Shown here piece by piece: positions 1-6,651 of a stretch of 12,106 nt of DNA. Every line of letters starts with the position of its first letter. Positions within the stretch are counted from its first letter, which is position 1. The notes beneath the pieces are model-generated. The model searched no databases and was not told where the DNA came from. It saw only the letters and a list, made by a program, of their open reading frames with translations. Both the position numbers and the translations under genes were made by a program. The DNA is taken from NCBI GenBank assembly GCA_041655035.1, contig JBAZCN010000106.1, forward strand, positions 1-12,106. The letters run 5' to 3'. This stretch comes from NAT127 sp041655035. GTDB taxonomy: Bacteria; Pseudomonadota; Gammaproteobacteria; Pseudomonadales; Porticoccaceae.

Positions 1-368
1 TGCAGGAACACCGTCGCCACCTGGTAACTTTCTTCTTCCTCCAGCGGATGATCCTTGCTGCCGATGGTAATGACCAGTGATGCGTCGACGGCTTTATCGG
101 CGTGATCGATATGGGCCATCCGGTAGCCGTTGAAGGCTTGTGACTGGTCCTGGGCATGTTCCAGGGTTTTCAATATCTGGCTGGCATCGATTGCAATCAG
201 GTAGGGCCTGGTTTCGCCGCGGATTCCGCTCAGTGCGGAGAATCGCTGCTGTTGACTGAAAAAGCCGCTGATCTCCTGCCACAGGGCAATGACATGCTTG
301 GTGTCGCTTTCGTTTCCGTGGGGCACGGCATTGCCAATGTGCAGCCTGATGGTTGACGAAGACTTCAT
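1..368 (-). CDS. Unrecognised protein, 3' end cut by left window edge
   Basis: This is an open frame of about 122 codons running off the left edge without a stop, so the protein is longer than what is seen. It starts MKSSSTIRLHIGNAVPHGNE and remains acidic and hydrophilic. There is no signal peptide, no membrane segment, and an acidic EEEE run near the visible end. A strong ribosome site (AAGGAG about 7 nt before the ATG) and a possible promoter just upstream support a real gene. It lies 86 bp downstream of glk in the same direction, so it may also be read from the glycogen operon. I do not recognise the family and assign no function. Confidence is high that it is coding and nil as to role. 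Confidence 0.75.
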   Translation of the reverse strand, partial: MKSSSTIRLHIGNAVPHGNESDTKHVIALWQEISGFFSQQQRFSALSGIRGETRPYLIAIDASQILKTLEHAQDQSQAFNGYRMAHIDHADKAVDASLVITIGSKDHPLEEEESYQVATVFL

Positions 369-415
369 GGGATGCTCCTTTTCGCAACTGAACTGGACTG
401 GTGCAGATGACCCGT

Positions 416-445
416 ATAATAGAATGGCTCGACTGGCGGTGTGAA
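416..445 (-). promoter_or_regulatory. Possible sigma-70 promoter for the leftmost gene
   Basis: On the minus strand TTCACA (440-445) and TATTAT (416-421) are separated by 18 bp. This would place a start near 409 and leave a leader of about 40 nt with an AAGGAG ribosome site before the ATG at 368. The -35 is a weak match and the element begins inside the glk stop region. It is a pattern match only. Confidence 0.3.
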
Positions 446-454
446 ACAAGGCAT

Positions 455-1546
455 TTAGTCACCCGCAGCTGCATTGTGGCTATCGATGGCGAGGCGGCTG
501 ATGCCCTCCAGCCCGGCGTCCGCCCGAGTGATCGCCACCACGGGAATCCGCTCCATCAGCGGACGCATCCGGCCTTTGTTATGAAAAGCCTGTCTAAAGG
601 CGGTGCTTTGGAGGGCGGGATAAAGTCCGCTGACGATACCTCCGGCCAGATAAACCCCGCCATCGGCAAGCCACTGCAGCGCCGTGGTGCCGGCGAAGGC
701 CCCCAGGAGTTCGACGAACAGCGTCATTGCCGCCTGCGCTGGCGCATCTCCGTTTCGCGACTGCTCGACGACCCAGGCTGCTGATACCTCCGTTGTGGCA
801 TCTACCTCCGTTGTGGCGTCGTCGGGCAGCGGCGCCTTACCATTGTCGCAACGGGCGGAATTCCACTGGGCGGAGCTTCCCTGAGCAGAGCTTCCCTGGC
901 CAGAGCTTGGCCGGACGGGGTTGCGCCGGGCAAAATGATAAAGAGTGACCAGCCCGGGGCCGGACAGCACCCTCTCGTAGCTGACGTGTCCAAGGTCGTC
1001 AAACAGATAGCGGAGCAGGTCCAGGTGGGCAGCGCTGGCCGGGGCCAGGTCGCAATGGCCTCCCTCGGAGGGCAGCGCCTCGACACCGGCCATATCCCCC
1101 CGCCAGGCCGCGACACCCAGTCCGGTGCCCGGGGCGATTACCAGTTTGCGACCCTCGTTCTCGACGCCTTGCTGGATGACGACCTGTGTATCGCGCGCCA
1201 GAAAGGGAATGGCTTGAACCAACGCCGCCAGGTCATTGACCAGATGGACTGCCGGCAGATTCAGATCCTCGGCCAACGAAGCGGCATCCGCGCGCCAGGG
1301 AAGGTTGGTGAAGTCCACCCGGCTACCCTGGACCGGGCCGGCGACAGCAAACCAGGCGCCAGCTACGGCTTCTCTTTGTCGCGGGGAAAGAACGCCAGAC
1401 AGGTAACGGTCAGCGGCGTCGCTCAAGGAGAGGAACCGTCCGCTCGGCCAACTCGTCTGGTGCCGGATTCGCCATTGGCCCCGATCCGCCTGGAGCAGGC
1501 GGAAGCGGGCCTGGGTGCCGCCAATGTCGCCGGTTAGCAGATACAT
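455..1546 (-). CDS. glk: Glucokinase (Glk, hexokinase-type bacterial family)
   Basis: Cytoplasmic ATP:glucose 6-phosphotransferase, converting free glucose to glucose-6-phosphate. Seen: N-terminal phosphate loop TGDIGGTQARF (residues 5-15), FTNLPW (79-84), VNDLAAL with the presumed catalytic base Asp105, APGTGLG (138-144), EGGHCDLAP with Glu161 and His164 for sugar binding, YERVLSGPG with Glu191, and GGVYLAGGI (296-304). At 363 aa it is about 40 residues longer than the 321-aa E. coli enzyme. The extra length is a Ser/Gln/Thr-rich segment at about 209-258 built from short repeats. The rest of the fold motifs are in order, so activity is likely kept. A TAG three codons upstream fixes the ATG; the ribosome site is weak. 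It lies 177 bp downstream of gap on the same strand. In this operon it probably recovers glucose released by glycogen hydrolysis. Confidence 0.95.
   Translation of the reverse strand: MYLLTGDIGGTQARFRLLQADRGQWRIRHQTSWPSGRFLSLSDAADRYLSGVLSPRQREAVAGAWFAVAGPVQGSRVDFTNLPWRADAASLAEDLNLPAVHLVNDLAALVQAIPFLARDTQVVIQQGVENEGRKLVIAPGTGLGVAAWRGDMAGVEALPSEGGHCDLAPASAAHLDLLRYLFDDLGHVSYERVLSGPGLVTLYHFARRNPVRPSSGQGSSAQGSSAQWNSARCDNGKAPLPDDATTEVDATTEVSAAWVVEQSRNGDAPAQAAMTLFVELLGAFAGTTALQWLADGGVYLAGGIVSGLYPALQSTAFRQAFHNKGRMRPLMERIPVVAITRADAGLEGISRLAIDSHNAAAGD
785..820. repeat. 18-bp tandem duplication inside glk
   Basis: Two adjacent 18-bp units (785-802 and 803-820) share the 15-bp run TACCTCCGTTGTGGC and differ by a single base. 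On the coding strand they encode the duplicated peptide DATTEVDATTEV (residues 243-254). The unit is a multiple of three, so the frame is kept. Confidence 0.85.
873..908. repeat. 15-bp tandem repeat (about 2.4 copies) inside glk
   Basis: Units start at 873, 888 and 903 with the shared core GAGCTT, the first two also sharing the following CCCTG. The coding strand gives a repeated QGSSA unit (residues about 217-227). Again the frame is kept. Confidence 0.8.
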
Positions 1547-1624
1547 GTGGGCACGCTACCCTGATCTCGGGGCATCACGATCATGTTCGCCGTCCTCTGT
1601 CGCCGTTCCCTTTGCATCCGTTTT

Positions 1625-1649
1625 TGGCAAATAAGCGGGTTGATCCCGC
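1625..1649 (-). terminator. Weak intrinsic terminator candidate between gap and glk
   Basis: On the minus strand GCGGG (1645-1649) and CCCGC (1635-1639) form a five-pair, all-GC stem with a 5-nt loop, followed by TTATTTG. The T tract is broken, so termination would be partial at best. It could attenuate gap transcripts before glk rather than end the operon. Confidence 0.35.
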
Positions 1650-1723
1650 GGCCGCGCTTTTCAGGGCAGTCCGCACGACCGCCGTGGCGAGCCGGGAAGC
1701 GGGCGGCTGAAAACCAGGCGGCC

Positions 1724-2734
1724 TCATGCCGAACTGCCGGTAGCAAAGATCTTCAGCGCCTGCCTGATCATTTGGCTGGCATAGCCCCACTCATTGTCGT
1801 ACCAGGCAAACACCTTCACCAGATCGCCATCGACGACGCGGGTGGAGCGCATGTCGACGATGGCGGCGCGGGGATCGCCGATGATATCCGCAGACACGAT
1901 GGGATCTTCGGCAACGCCGAGAACGCCGCCGTAGCGTTGCGACTGCGCTTCCAGTCTGAAGATATCGTTGACTTCCGTCACCGACGTTTCGCGCCCGGTG
2001 ACGAAGGTGATGTCGGAGATGGAACCCGTGGCGACAGGCACCCGAATGGCGGCGCCATCGAAACGCCCCTTGTGTTCGGGCAGCACCTCGCCGGTTGCCG
2101 AGGCGGCGCCAGTGGTGGTCGGTATCATGTTGAGCCCGGCGCAGCGACCGCGCTCCATATTCCTGCTGGGCATATCGACCACGCCCTGACTGGCGGTATA
2201 GGCATGCACGGTAGTGAGCATCGCCTTTTTTACGCCGAGATGGCGATGCATGATTTCGACCACGGGGGCTATGCAATTGGTCGTGCAACTGGCGGTCGAG
2301 AAGCATGCCGGGGCGGGTTCGGCGATGTCGTTGACACCGTAGACCACCGAGGGAATGTCACCTTTCCTGCCCGGCGCCGACAGCATGACGTGCTTGCTGC
2401 CCGCCCTGATGTGCTTCTCCAGATCACCCAGAGTGCGAAAGGCGCCGGTACACTCGAACACCAGGTCGACTCCCAGCTGACGCCAGGGCAGGCTTTCCGG
2501 ATCGGCATCGTTGAAGGCGCGAATGATCTGCCCGTCTATATCGAGATTGCCGTCGACCGCCCGAACCGCTTTTTGATAGCGGCCGTACACCGAGTCGTAG
2601 CGCAATAGATAAACCAGGTTTTCCAGCGAGGTCAGGTCATTGATGGCGACCAGCTCGATGCCGGGATTGTCCATGACCAGTTTGAGTGCTGTTCGCCCGA
2701 CACGGCCCAGGCCATTTATCGCTATGTTTATCAT
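1724..2734 (-). CDS. gap: Type I glyceraldehyde-3-phosphate dehydrogenase
   Basis: Cytoplasmic NAD-dependent phosphorylating GAPDH, converting glyceraldehyde-3-phosphate to 1,3-bisphosphoglycerate. Seen: Rossmann start INIAINGLGRVGR, Asp33 at the end of the second strand (the usual mark of NAD preference), catalytic Cys150 in STASCTTNC, His177 in TTVHAYT, IPTTTGAA (204-211), phosphate-site Arg231 in AIRVP, and the C-terminal WYDNEWGYA. The length of 336 aa is normal. The residue before the usual ASCTTN core is Thr where most family members have Asn. The segment near 188-200 is unlike E. coli GapA and nearer the GapB or plastid-type subgroup, so reverse (gluconeogenic) use is possible. An excellent AAAGGAG ribosome site and an immediately preceding TGA fix the start. 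It follows glgP by 208 bp on the same strand. Confidence 0.95.
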   Translation of the reverse strand: MINIAINGLGRVGRTALKLVMDNPGIELVAINDLTSLENLVYLLRYDSVYGRYQKAVRAVDGNLDIDGQIIRAFNDADPESLPWRQLGVDLVFECTGAFRTLGDLEKHIRAGSKHVMLSAPGRKGDIPSVVYGVNDIAEPAPACFSTASCTTNCIAPVVEIMHRHLGVKKAMLTTVHAYTASQGVVDMPSRNMERGRCAGLNMIPTTTGAASATGEVLPEHKGRFDGAAIRVPVATGSISDITFVTGRETSVTEVNDIFRLEAQSQRYGGVLGVAEDPIVSADIIGDPRAAIVDMRSTRVVDGDLVKVFAWYDNEWGYASQMIRQALKIFATGSSA

Positions 2735-2788
2735 TCATTTCTCCTTTGACGAAAGGGACGATGGCGCCTGTCGGCCGGTGGTTCATAT

Positions 2789-2803
2789 CGCGGCCTGGCC
2801 GCG
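2789..2803. repeat. 15-bp perfect inverted repeat upstream of gap
   Basis: CGCGGCC T GGCCGCG is symmetric about position 2796. It sits 55-69 bp upstream of the gap start, between glgP and gap. With a one-base centre it is not a good RNA hairpin or terminator and no T run follows. It could be a protein-binding site or chance in GC-rich DNA. Confidence 0.4.
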
Positions 2804-2942
2804 CGGCGCTAGGAGCTGTTGACGTTGCGGTAGTGAATGTCGATGAATAAAAGAACCTTTTCGCAGTTGCGTGCGGAGCGCCTCGTTCCTCGGCCACCCC
2901 GTGAAAGAGCATGGACTGTGCCGGCGCCGGAGGTGCACCGGA

Positions 2943-4637
2943 CTAGCGGAAATACGCTTTGGCGATGTATTGCTGGACCATGCGTTCGGTATTGAAAAAG
3001 GAGCCATTCAGCGCTATGGCCGACCGCATGACCGAGGCGAAGTCCTCCGGGTTCCGGTAATAGAGCGGCATGATGACGCTCTCCAGTTTGTCGTAGAGCT
3101 GCTCGGCGTCGGGAACGCGTTTTTCGCTGTCGTGGGGCCCCACGGCCTTCTCCCCGACGCTCCAGCCGGTGACGCCCTCGATGCAGCCTTCCACCCACCA
3201 GCCGTCGAGGACGCTGAAGGATGGCACACCGTTCAGCGCCGCTTTCATGCCGCTGGTGCCCGAAGCCTCCATGGGCGGTTGCGGGGTGTTGAGCCAGATA
3301 TCGACACCGGCGGTCAACAGCCGCGCCTGCTCTATATCGTAGTCCTCCAGGTAGACCACCGAAACCTCTCCGCGCAGTTGCTCCGCCGCCGCGAAAACCG
3401 ACCTGATCAGATCCTTGCCGGATTCGTCATGGGGATGGGCCTTGCCGCCATAGATGATCTGCAGAGGGCCGGCGCGGCGGACTATGGCCAGCAGGCGTTC
3501 GATGTCGGTGAACAGCAGGTCGGGTCGTTTGTAGGCGGTGGCCCGGCGGGCGAAACCCAGAGTCAGCACGGACTTGTCCATATCGACGCCGGTTCTGCTG
3601 CGCACGTGATCCAGCAGTATGCATTTGTTGGTGAGATGGCTTTCGCGAATCTGCCTGGTGGGTATGCCCATGGCCGTGCGCAGGCTGACGTTGTCCCGGC
3701 GCCAGTCGGGGATGTACTGGTCGAAGAGCCCGGCCATGGCGGCGGAGGTCCAGGTGGCGGCGTGAACACCGTTGGTGATGGAGTCGATGGTGTATTGGCC
3801 GTACATGGCGCGGGACGTTTCGCCGTGGCGCTTGGCGACCCCGTTGATGTAATGGCTGTTGTGCAGCGCCAGCATGGTCAGGTCGAGGACGCCGTTGCAA
3901 CACAGTTCCGACTCGGCTTCCCACAGCAGGCTGTTCTCGCCCAGCACCGAGCGCGCCAGCGCCGGGTGAAAGCGATCGTGAGCGGACTGCACCGGCGTGT
4001 GGGTGGTGAAGACGCATTGCCCGCGCACGGCGTCGAGGTGCGCCCGGGTGATGGCGGGCGAGTCGCCGACCTGCTCGGCGAGCAGTTCCAGGGAGAGCAG
4101 GGCGGCGTGGCCCTCGTTCATGTGGTAGCGAAGGATTTCCCTGTGGCCCAGCGCCCGCAGCATGCGCACGCCGCCGATGCCCAGGATGACCTCCTGGCAC
4201 AGCCGGTAGCGCTCGTCGCCACCATAGAGGTTGTGGGTCAGGTGGCGGTCGTCGCCACTGTTGATTTCCAGGTCGCTGTCCAGGAAGTAGGTTGGCACCA
4301 GGTGGCCGTTCGCGCCGCGGACATCGTAGCGCCACGCGCGCAGGGTGACATCCCGCCCTTCGATGCACACCGCAACCCGCGCCGGCATTTCGGTGAGCCG
4401 GCCCTCCACGGACCAGAGCACCGGCTCTTCCCGCTGGTCGCCCCGGGTGTTCAGGTGCTGGCGGAAATAGCCTGCCCGGGAGAGCAGGGTGACCGCCACC
4501 ATATTCAACCCGGTGTCCGCCGCTGCCCGGACAGTATCTCCGGCCAGTATGCCCAGGCCGCCGGCATAGGTGGGAATCCCGGTCTCGAGGCCGATTTCCA
4601 TGGAGAAATAGGCGACGACTGATGGCGATAACGGCAT
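2943..4637 (-). CDS. glgP: Alpha-glucan phosphorylase, short GlgP form (GT35)
   Basis: PLP-dependent enzyme releasing glucose-1-phosphate from non-reducing ends of glycogen or maltodextrin. Seen: N-terminal VAYFSMEIGLETGIPTYAGG (7-26), typical of the compact bacterial and archaeal phosphorylases; HMNEGHAA (172-179); FTTHTPV (210-216); ITNGVHAATW (287-296); RRATAYKRPDL (364-374); YGGKAHP (396-402); and the PLP site EASGTSGMKAALNG with Lys465 as the expected Schiff-base lysine. The 564-aa length is well below the 815 aa of E. coli GlgP. It lacks the extra N-terminal domain seen in the ~850-aa members of this subgroup but is intact at both ends. A TAA three codons upstream fixes the ATG, with GGAG about 10 nt before it. 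It lies in the operon between GH57 and gap. Confidence 0.93.
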   Translation of the reverse strand: MPLSPSVVAYFSMEIGLETGIPTYAGGLGILAGDTVRAAADTGLNMVAVTLLSRAGYFRQHLNTRGDQREEPVLWSVEGRLTEMPARVAVCIEGRDVTLRAWRYDVRGANGHLVPTYFLDSDLEINSGDDRHLTHNLYGGDERYRLCQEVILGIGGVRMLRALGHREILRYHMNEGHAALLSLELLAEQVGDSPAITRAHLDAVRGQCVFTTHTPVQSAHDRFHPALARSVLGENSLLWEAESELCCNGVLDLTMLALHNSHYINGVAKRHGETSRAMYGQYTIDSITNGVHAATWTSAAMAGLFDQYIPDWRRDNVSLRTAMGIPTRQIRESHLTNKCILLDHVRSRTGVDMDKSVLTLGFARRATAYKRPDLLFTDIERLLAIVRRAGPLQIIYGGKAHPHDESGKDLIRSVFAAAEQLRGEVSVVYLEDYDIEQARLLTAGVDIWLNTPQPPMEASGTSGMKAALNGVPSFSVLDGWWVEGCIEGVTGWSVGEKAVGPHDSEKRVPDAEQLYDKLESVIMPLYYRNPEDFASVMRSAIALNGSFFNTERMVQQYIAKAYFR

Positions 4638-4643
4638 AAGTGA

Positions 4644-4944
4644 TTACTCCATATCCCTAGGGACTGTCCAGCGAAACTGTCCAGCGGAACTTACGCAGCA
4701 GGACTCCAAACTGCGGAAGCGCTTGACGCGCAATGCCTGCACGGCTCGGTCCGGGTGCGAAATGGGCGATTCACCAGAGGCGCCGTGACGCCATGGCCAG
4801 CCGCGGTAAACAACCGCGCCAGCGCCGCCGGGCCGCACGGGCCTTGCGGTTACATAGAAAGGTAAATCGCCAAACAGTTCAATATCGCGCCGTTCGGGGG
4901 ACATGGGCAGTCGCAGCCCTTGATCGAAAGCCGGGCGCCGCCGT
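4644..4944 (-). pseudogene. Possible relic of a 4-alpha-glucanotransferase (malQ-like, GH77)
   Basis: The leftward frame downstream of the GH57 stop reads ERRDIELFGDLPFYV (bases about 4851-4895). This closely resembles the amylomaltase signature in which a 'GI.LFGDLPFYVAHDS' stretch precedes conserved Asp and Trp residues. The expected continuation is missing, and the next residues (TARPVRPGG) do not fit the family. The frame ends at 4644-4646 after about 100 codons, whereas MalQ has 500-700. It is therefore at most a heavily deleted remnant. Support from context: MalQ genes commonly sit in glycogen operons. Against it: only about 12-15 residues match, and the frame also overlaps the end of the GH57 gene. 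Chance remains possible. Confidence 0.25.
4663..4686. repeat. 11-bp direct repeat upstream of glgP
   Basis: ACTGTCCAGCG occurs at 4663-4673 and 4676-4686, a period of 13 bp, ending 26 bp before the glgP start (4637). The first copy overlaps a short GGACTGTCC palindrome. It could be a regulator site or a local duplication. Confidence 0.6.
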
Positions 4945-6651
4945 TCAATCCGTCCCCCGCCGCATGGCGCCCCCCAACTCGGGGTGGCCCGCCCCGTGGC
5001 TGATTGCATTCATCAGGTTATGCGGTGGCGTCAGGCCCAGCAATTGGTAGACCGCCAGCAGGTGCCGCCGATAGAGGGCTTCAAATTCGGTCACCGCCTC
5101 GGCCGGGTTGTAGTCCCCCAGCCACCAGAACCAGTCGGACCCTTCACAGCGGGCGAGCTGCTGCTCGATGGCCGCGACCCGGTCGGGGTCGTCGATGCCG
5201 GGCAGTACAGCGTCGACAGCGGCCTTGGCGTGGCACAGCAGATCCCAGGCCCGGTTCTCGTCGGGGTCGCCGATCCAGGTGGCAAAATTGCCGTATACCC
5301 AACTGCCCGCGACCAGTCGTTGCAGGGGCTCGACCTGCCCGTGCAGCTCCGCGACGCAGTCTGAAAAGCGCACCATGCGCAGCTCGCGACACGCCGCCAG
5401 GGCGTCATAGAGATGCCGGATGAAATGAAAGCCGTTGTCCGCGTAGTATTCCCAGGGATTCTCTCCGTCGAGAATCACGGTGACCACCCGGCCCGGGCGG
5501 GATTTCGTGTCGTTGGCCTCCAGGTGACCGGCGATGCTGCGCAGATGATGGACAAAGTCGCCCACCGCGTCTGCCGAGTGCCAGTGGTGATAGCTGAAGC
5601 CGATCAGGTCGGAGAGTCCGTCATCACGGAAGAAGCACAGGGGCCCCGTGCCGCGCAGTTGCCGCGGGCGGTGGAGGCTGTCGCTGGCCGGCTCCGGTTC
5701 GCCGAGGCTGTGGCGGAGCACGCCCTGGCCGCTGGCGGTCCAGTGGAAGCCGGCGTCGCCGATCAGCGCCAGGGTGCGCTCCGAGACGCCGCCTTCCGAG
5801 GGCCAGCAGCCGCCTGGCTCGAAGCCGAAGTATTGCTGAAACACTTGCCGCGCCCGGACGAGCTGCCAGCGGGCGCGCTCCTCCCCGCCGGGATAGCACT
5901 GTGACTGGGGCAGATGCAGGCCGGGCTGGGCATCGCGGGCGGATTGCAGATCGAGCAGCAGTGGCAGCATCGGGTGGCTGTAGGGGCTGGTGCTCAGTTC
6001 GATGGTGCCGCGTTCGGCCAGCAGCCGATAGCGCGCTATGAGATTGCCCAGCAAGTTGCCGATCACCGCCAGCAGTTCGCGGCGCTCGGCCAGGGAGTAA
6101 CCCGCCTCGCGCGCCATCAATGCGGCGACGGTCGGGTCGCTGCGCCGCACCGTTTCCCCGAGCCAGGCCAGATGGTACCAGGCCAGCAGGTCCGCCAGGC
6201 AGGTGTCGGACAGGTAGCCGGCGCCGGGCTCGGTTTCGAGGGCCAGCCTGGCGATGGTCGCCAGCCTCTCGAAGGCGGGGAGGGCGGCGATCATCCGGGT
6301 GTGGTTGGCGTGAAGGCAGCGTTCCAGCAGGGCGCGTCGCGATGGCGGGTCATCCGGCAGCCGTTCAGCGACAAGGGCGTCCAATAATGGATCGCCGATG
6401 GGGGTTCCGGCCTCCAGGAAGGTGCGCAACCGCGCCGCGTAGTCCGCGATCTGTTCGAGCAGGATGGGTGAAAAATTGACCACCACCCTTACATCCTCCG
6501 GCGCCGCCTCCAGATGGGCCGCCATGTCGGTATAGGACCTGATGGCGTGCAGGCAGGTCCAGGATGCGAGGCATTCGCCGCTGAGCGGGTCGCGGTAATC
6601 CGGCTGGTGCATATGCCAGCACAGCACCACCGGCAACGGATCAGCGGACAT
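4945..6651 (-). CDS. GH57 family alpha-glucan hydrolase or transferase (amylopullulanase-like)
   Basis: Family GH57 retaining enzyme acting on alpha-1,4 and/or alpha-1,6 glucans. Seen in order: CWHMHQPDYRD (region 1, residues 11-21), ELSTSPYSHPMLP (region 2, 218-230), CWPSEGG with Glu286 as expected nucleophile (region 3), ILDGENPWE with Asp395 as expected acid/base (region 4), then GSWVYGNFATWIGDPDENRAWD (449-470) and SDWFWWLGD (505-513), both typical of the amylopullulanase-like branch. The 568-aa protein has no signal peptide, so it is presumably cytoplasmic. The ATG at 6649-6651 overlaps the glgC stop by 11 nt, indicating translational coupling and a direct glycogen role. Exact activity (amylase, debranching, transferase) cannot be read from sequence. 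Family GH57 also contains branching enzymes, but the motifs here do not point that way. Confidence 0.9.
   Translation of the reverse strand: MSADPLPVVLCWHMHQPDYRDPLSGECLASWTCLHAIRSYTDMAAHLEAAPEDVRVVVNFSPILLEQIADYAARLRTFLEAGTPIGDPLLDALVAERLPDDPPSRRALLERCLHANHTRMIAALPAFERLATIARLALETEPGAGYLSDTCLADLLAWYHLAWLGETVRRSDPTVAALMAREAGYSLAERRELLAVIGNLLGNLIARYRLLAERGTIELSTSPYSHPMLPLLLDLQSARDAQPGLHLPQSQCYPGGEERARWQLVRARQVFQQYFGFEPGGCWPSEGGVSERTLALIGDAGFHWTASGQGVLRHSLGEPEPASDSLHRPRQLRGTGPLCFFRDDGLSDLIGFSYHHWHSADAVGDFVHHLRSIAGHLEANDTKSRPGRVVTVILDGENPWEYYADNGFHFIRHLYDALAACRELRMVRFSDCVAELHGQVEPLQRLVAGSWVYGNFATWIGDPDENRAWDLLCHAKAAVDAVLPGIDDPDRVAAIEQQLARCEGSDWFWWLGDYNPAEAVTEFEALYRRHLLAVYQLLGLTPPHNLMNAISHGAGHPELGGAMRRGTD

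Larger units (their letters stand above)
4638..4944. other. 307-bp region between GH57 and glgP
   Basis: No complete gene is convincing here. Contents: an 11-bp direct repeat close to the glgP start (4663-4686), a CCCTAGGG palindrome beside it, and a short leftward reading frame carrying a motif resembling amylomaltase (see 4644-4944). No classical terminator with a T run was found after the GH57 stop. Confidence 0.6.

Noticed and set aside
415..420. Perfect TATAAT on the plus strand between glk and the left gene
   Set aside because: No acceptable -35 lies 15-19 bp upstream, and it would only drive antisense transcription into glk.
1583..2608. Rightward 341-codon frame antisense to gap
   Set aside because: Mirror of the GAPDH gene with His/Asp/Gly-rich low-information translation and no plausible ribosome site.
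2871..4622. Very long rightward open frame (583 codons) antisense to glgP
   Set aside because: It lies wholly opposite a gene with clear catalytic motifs, and its translation has no recognisable domain. High GC makes long stop-free antisense frames common.
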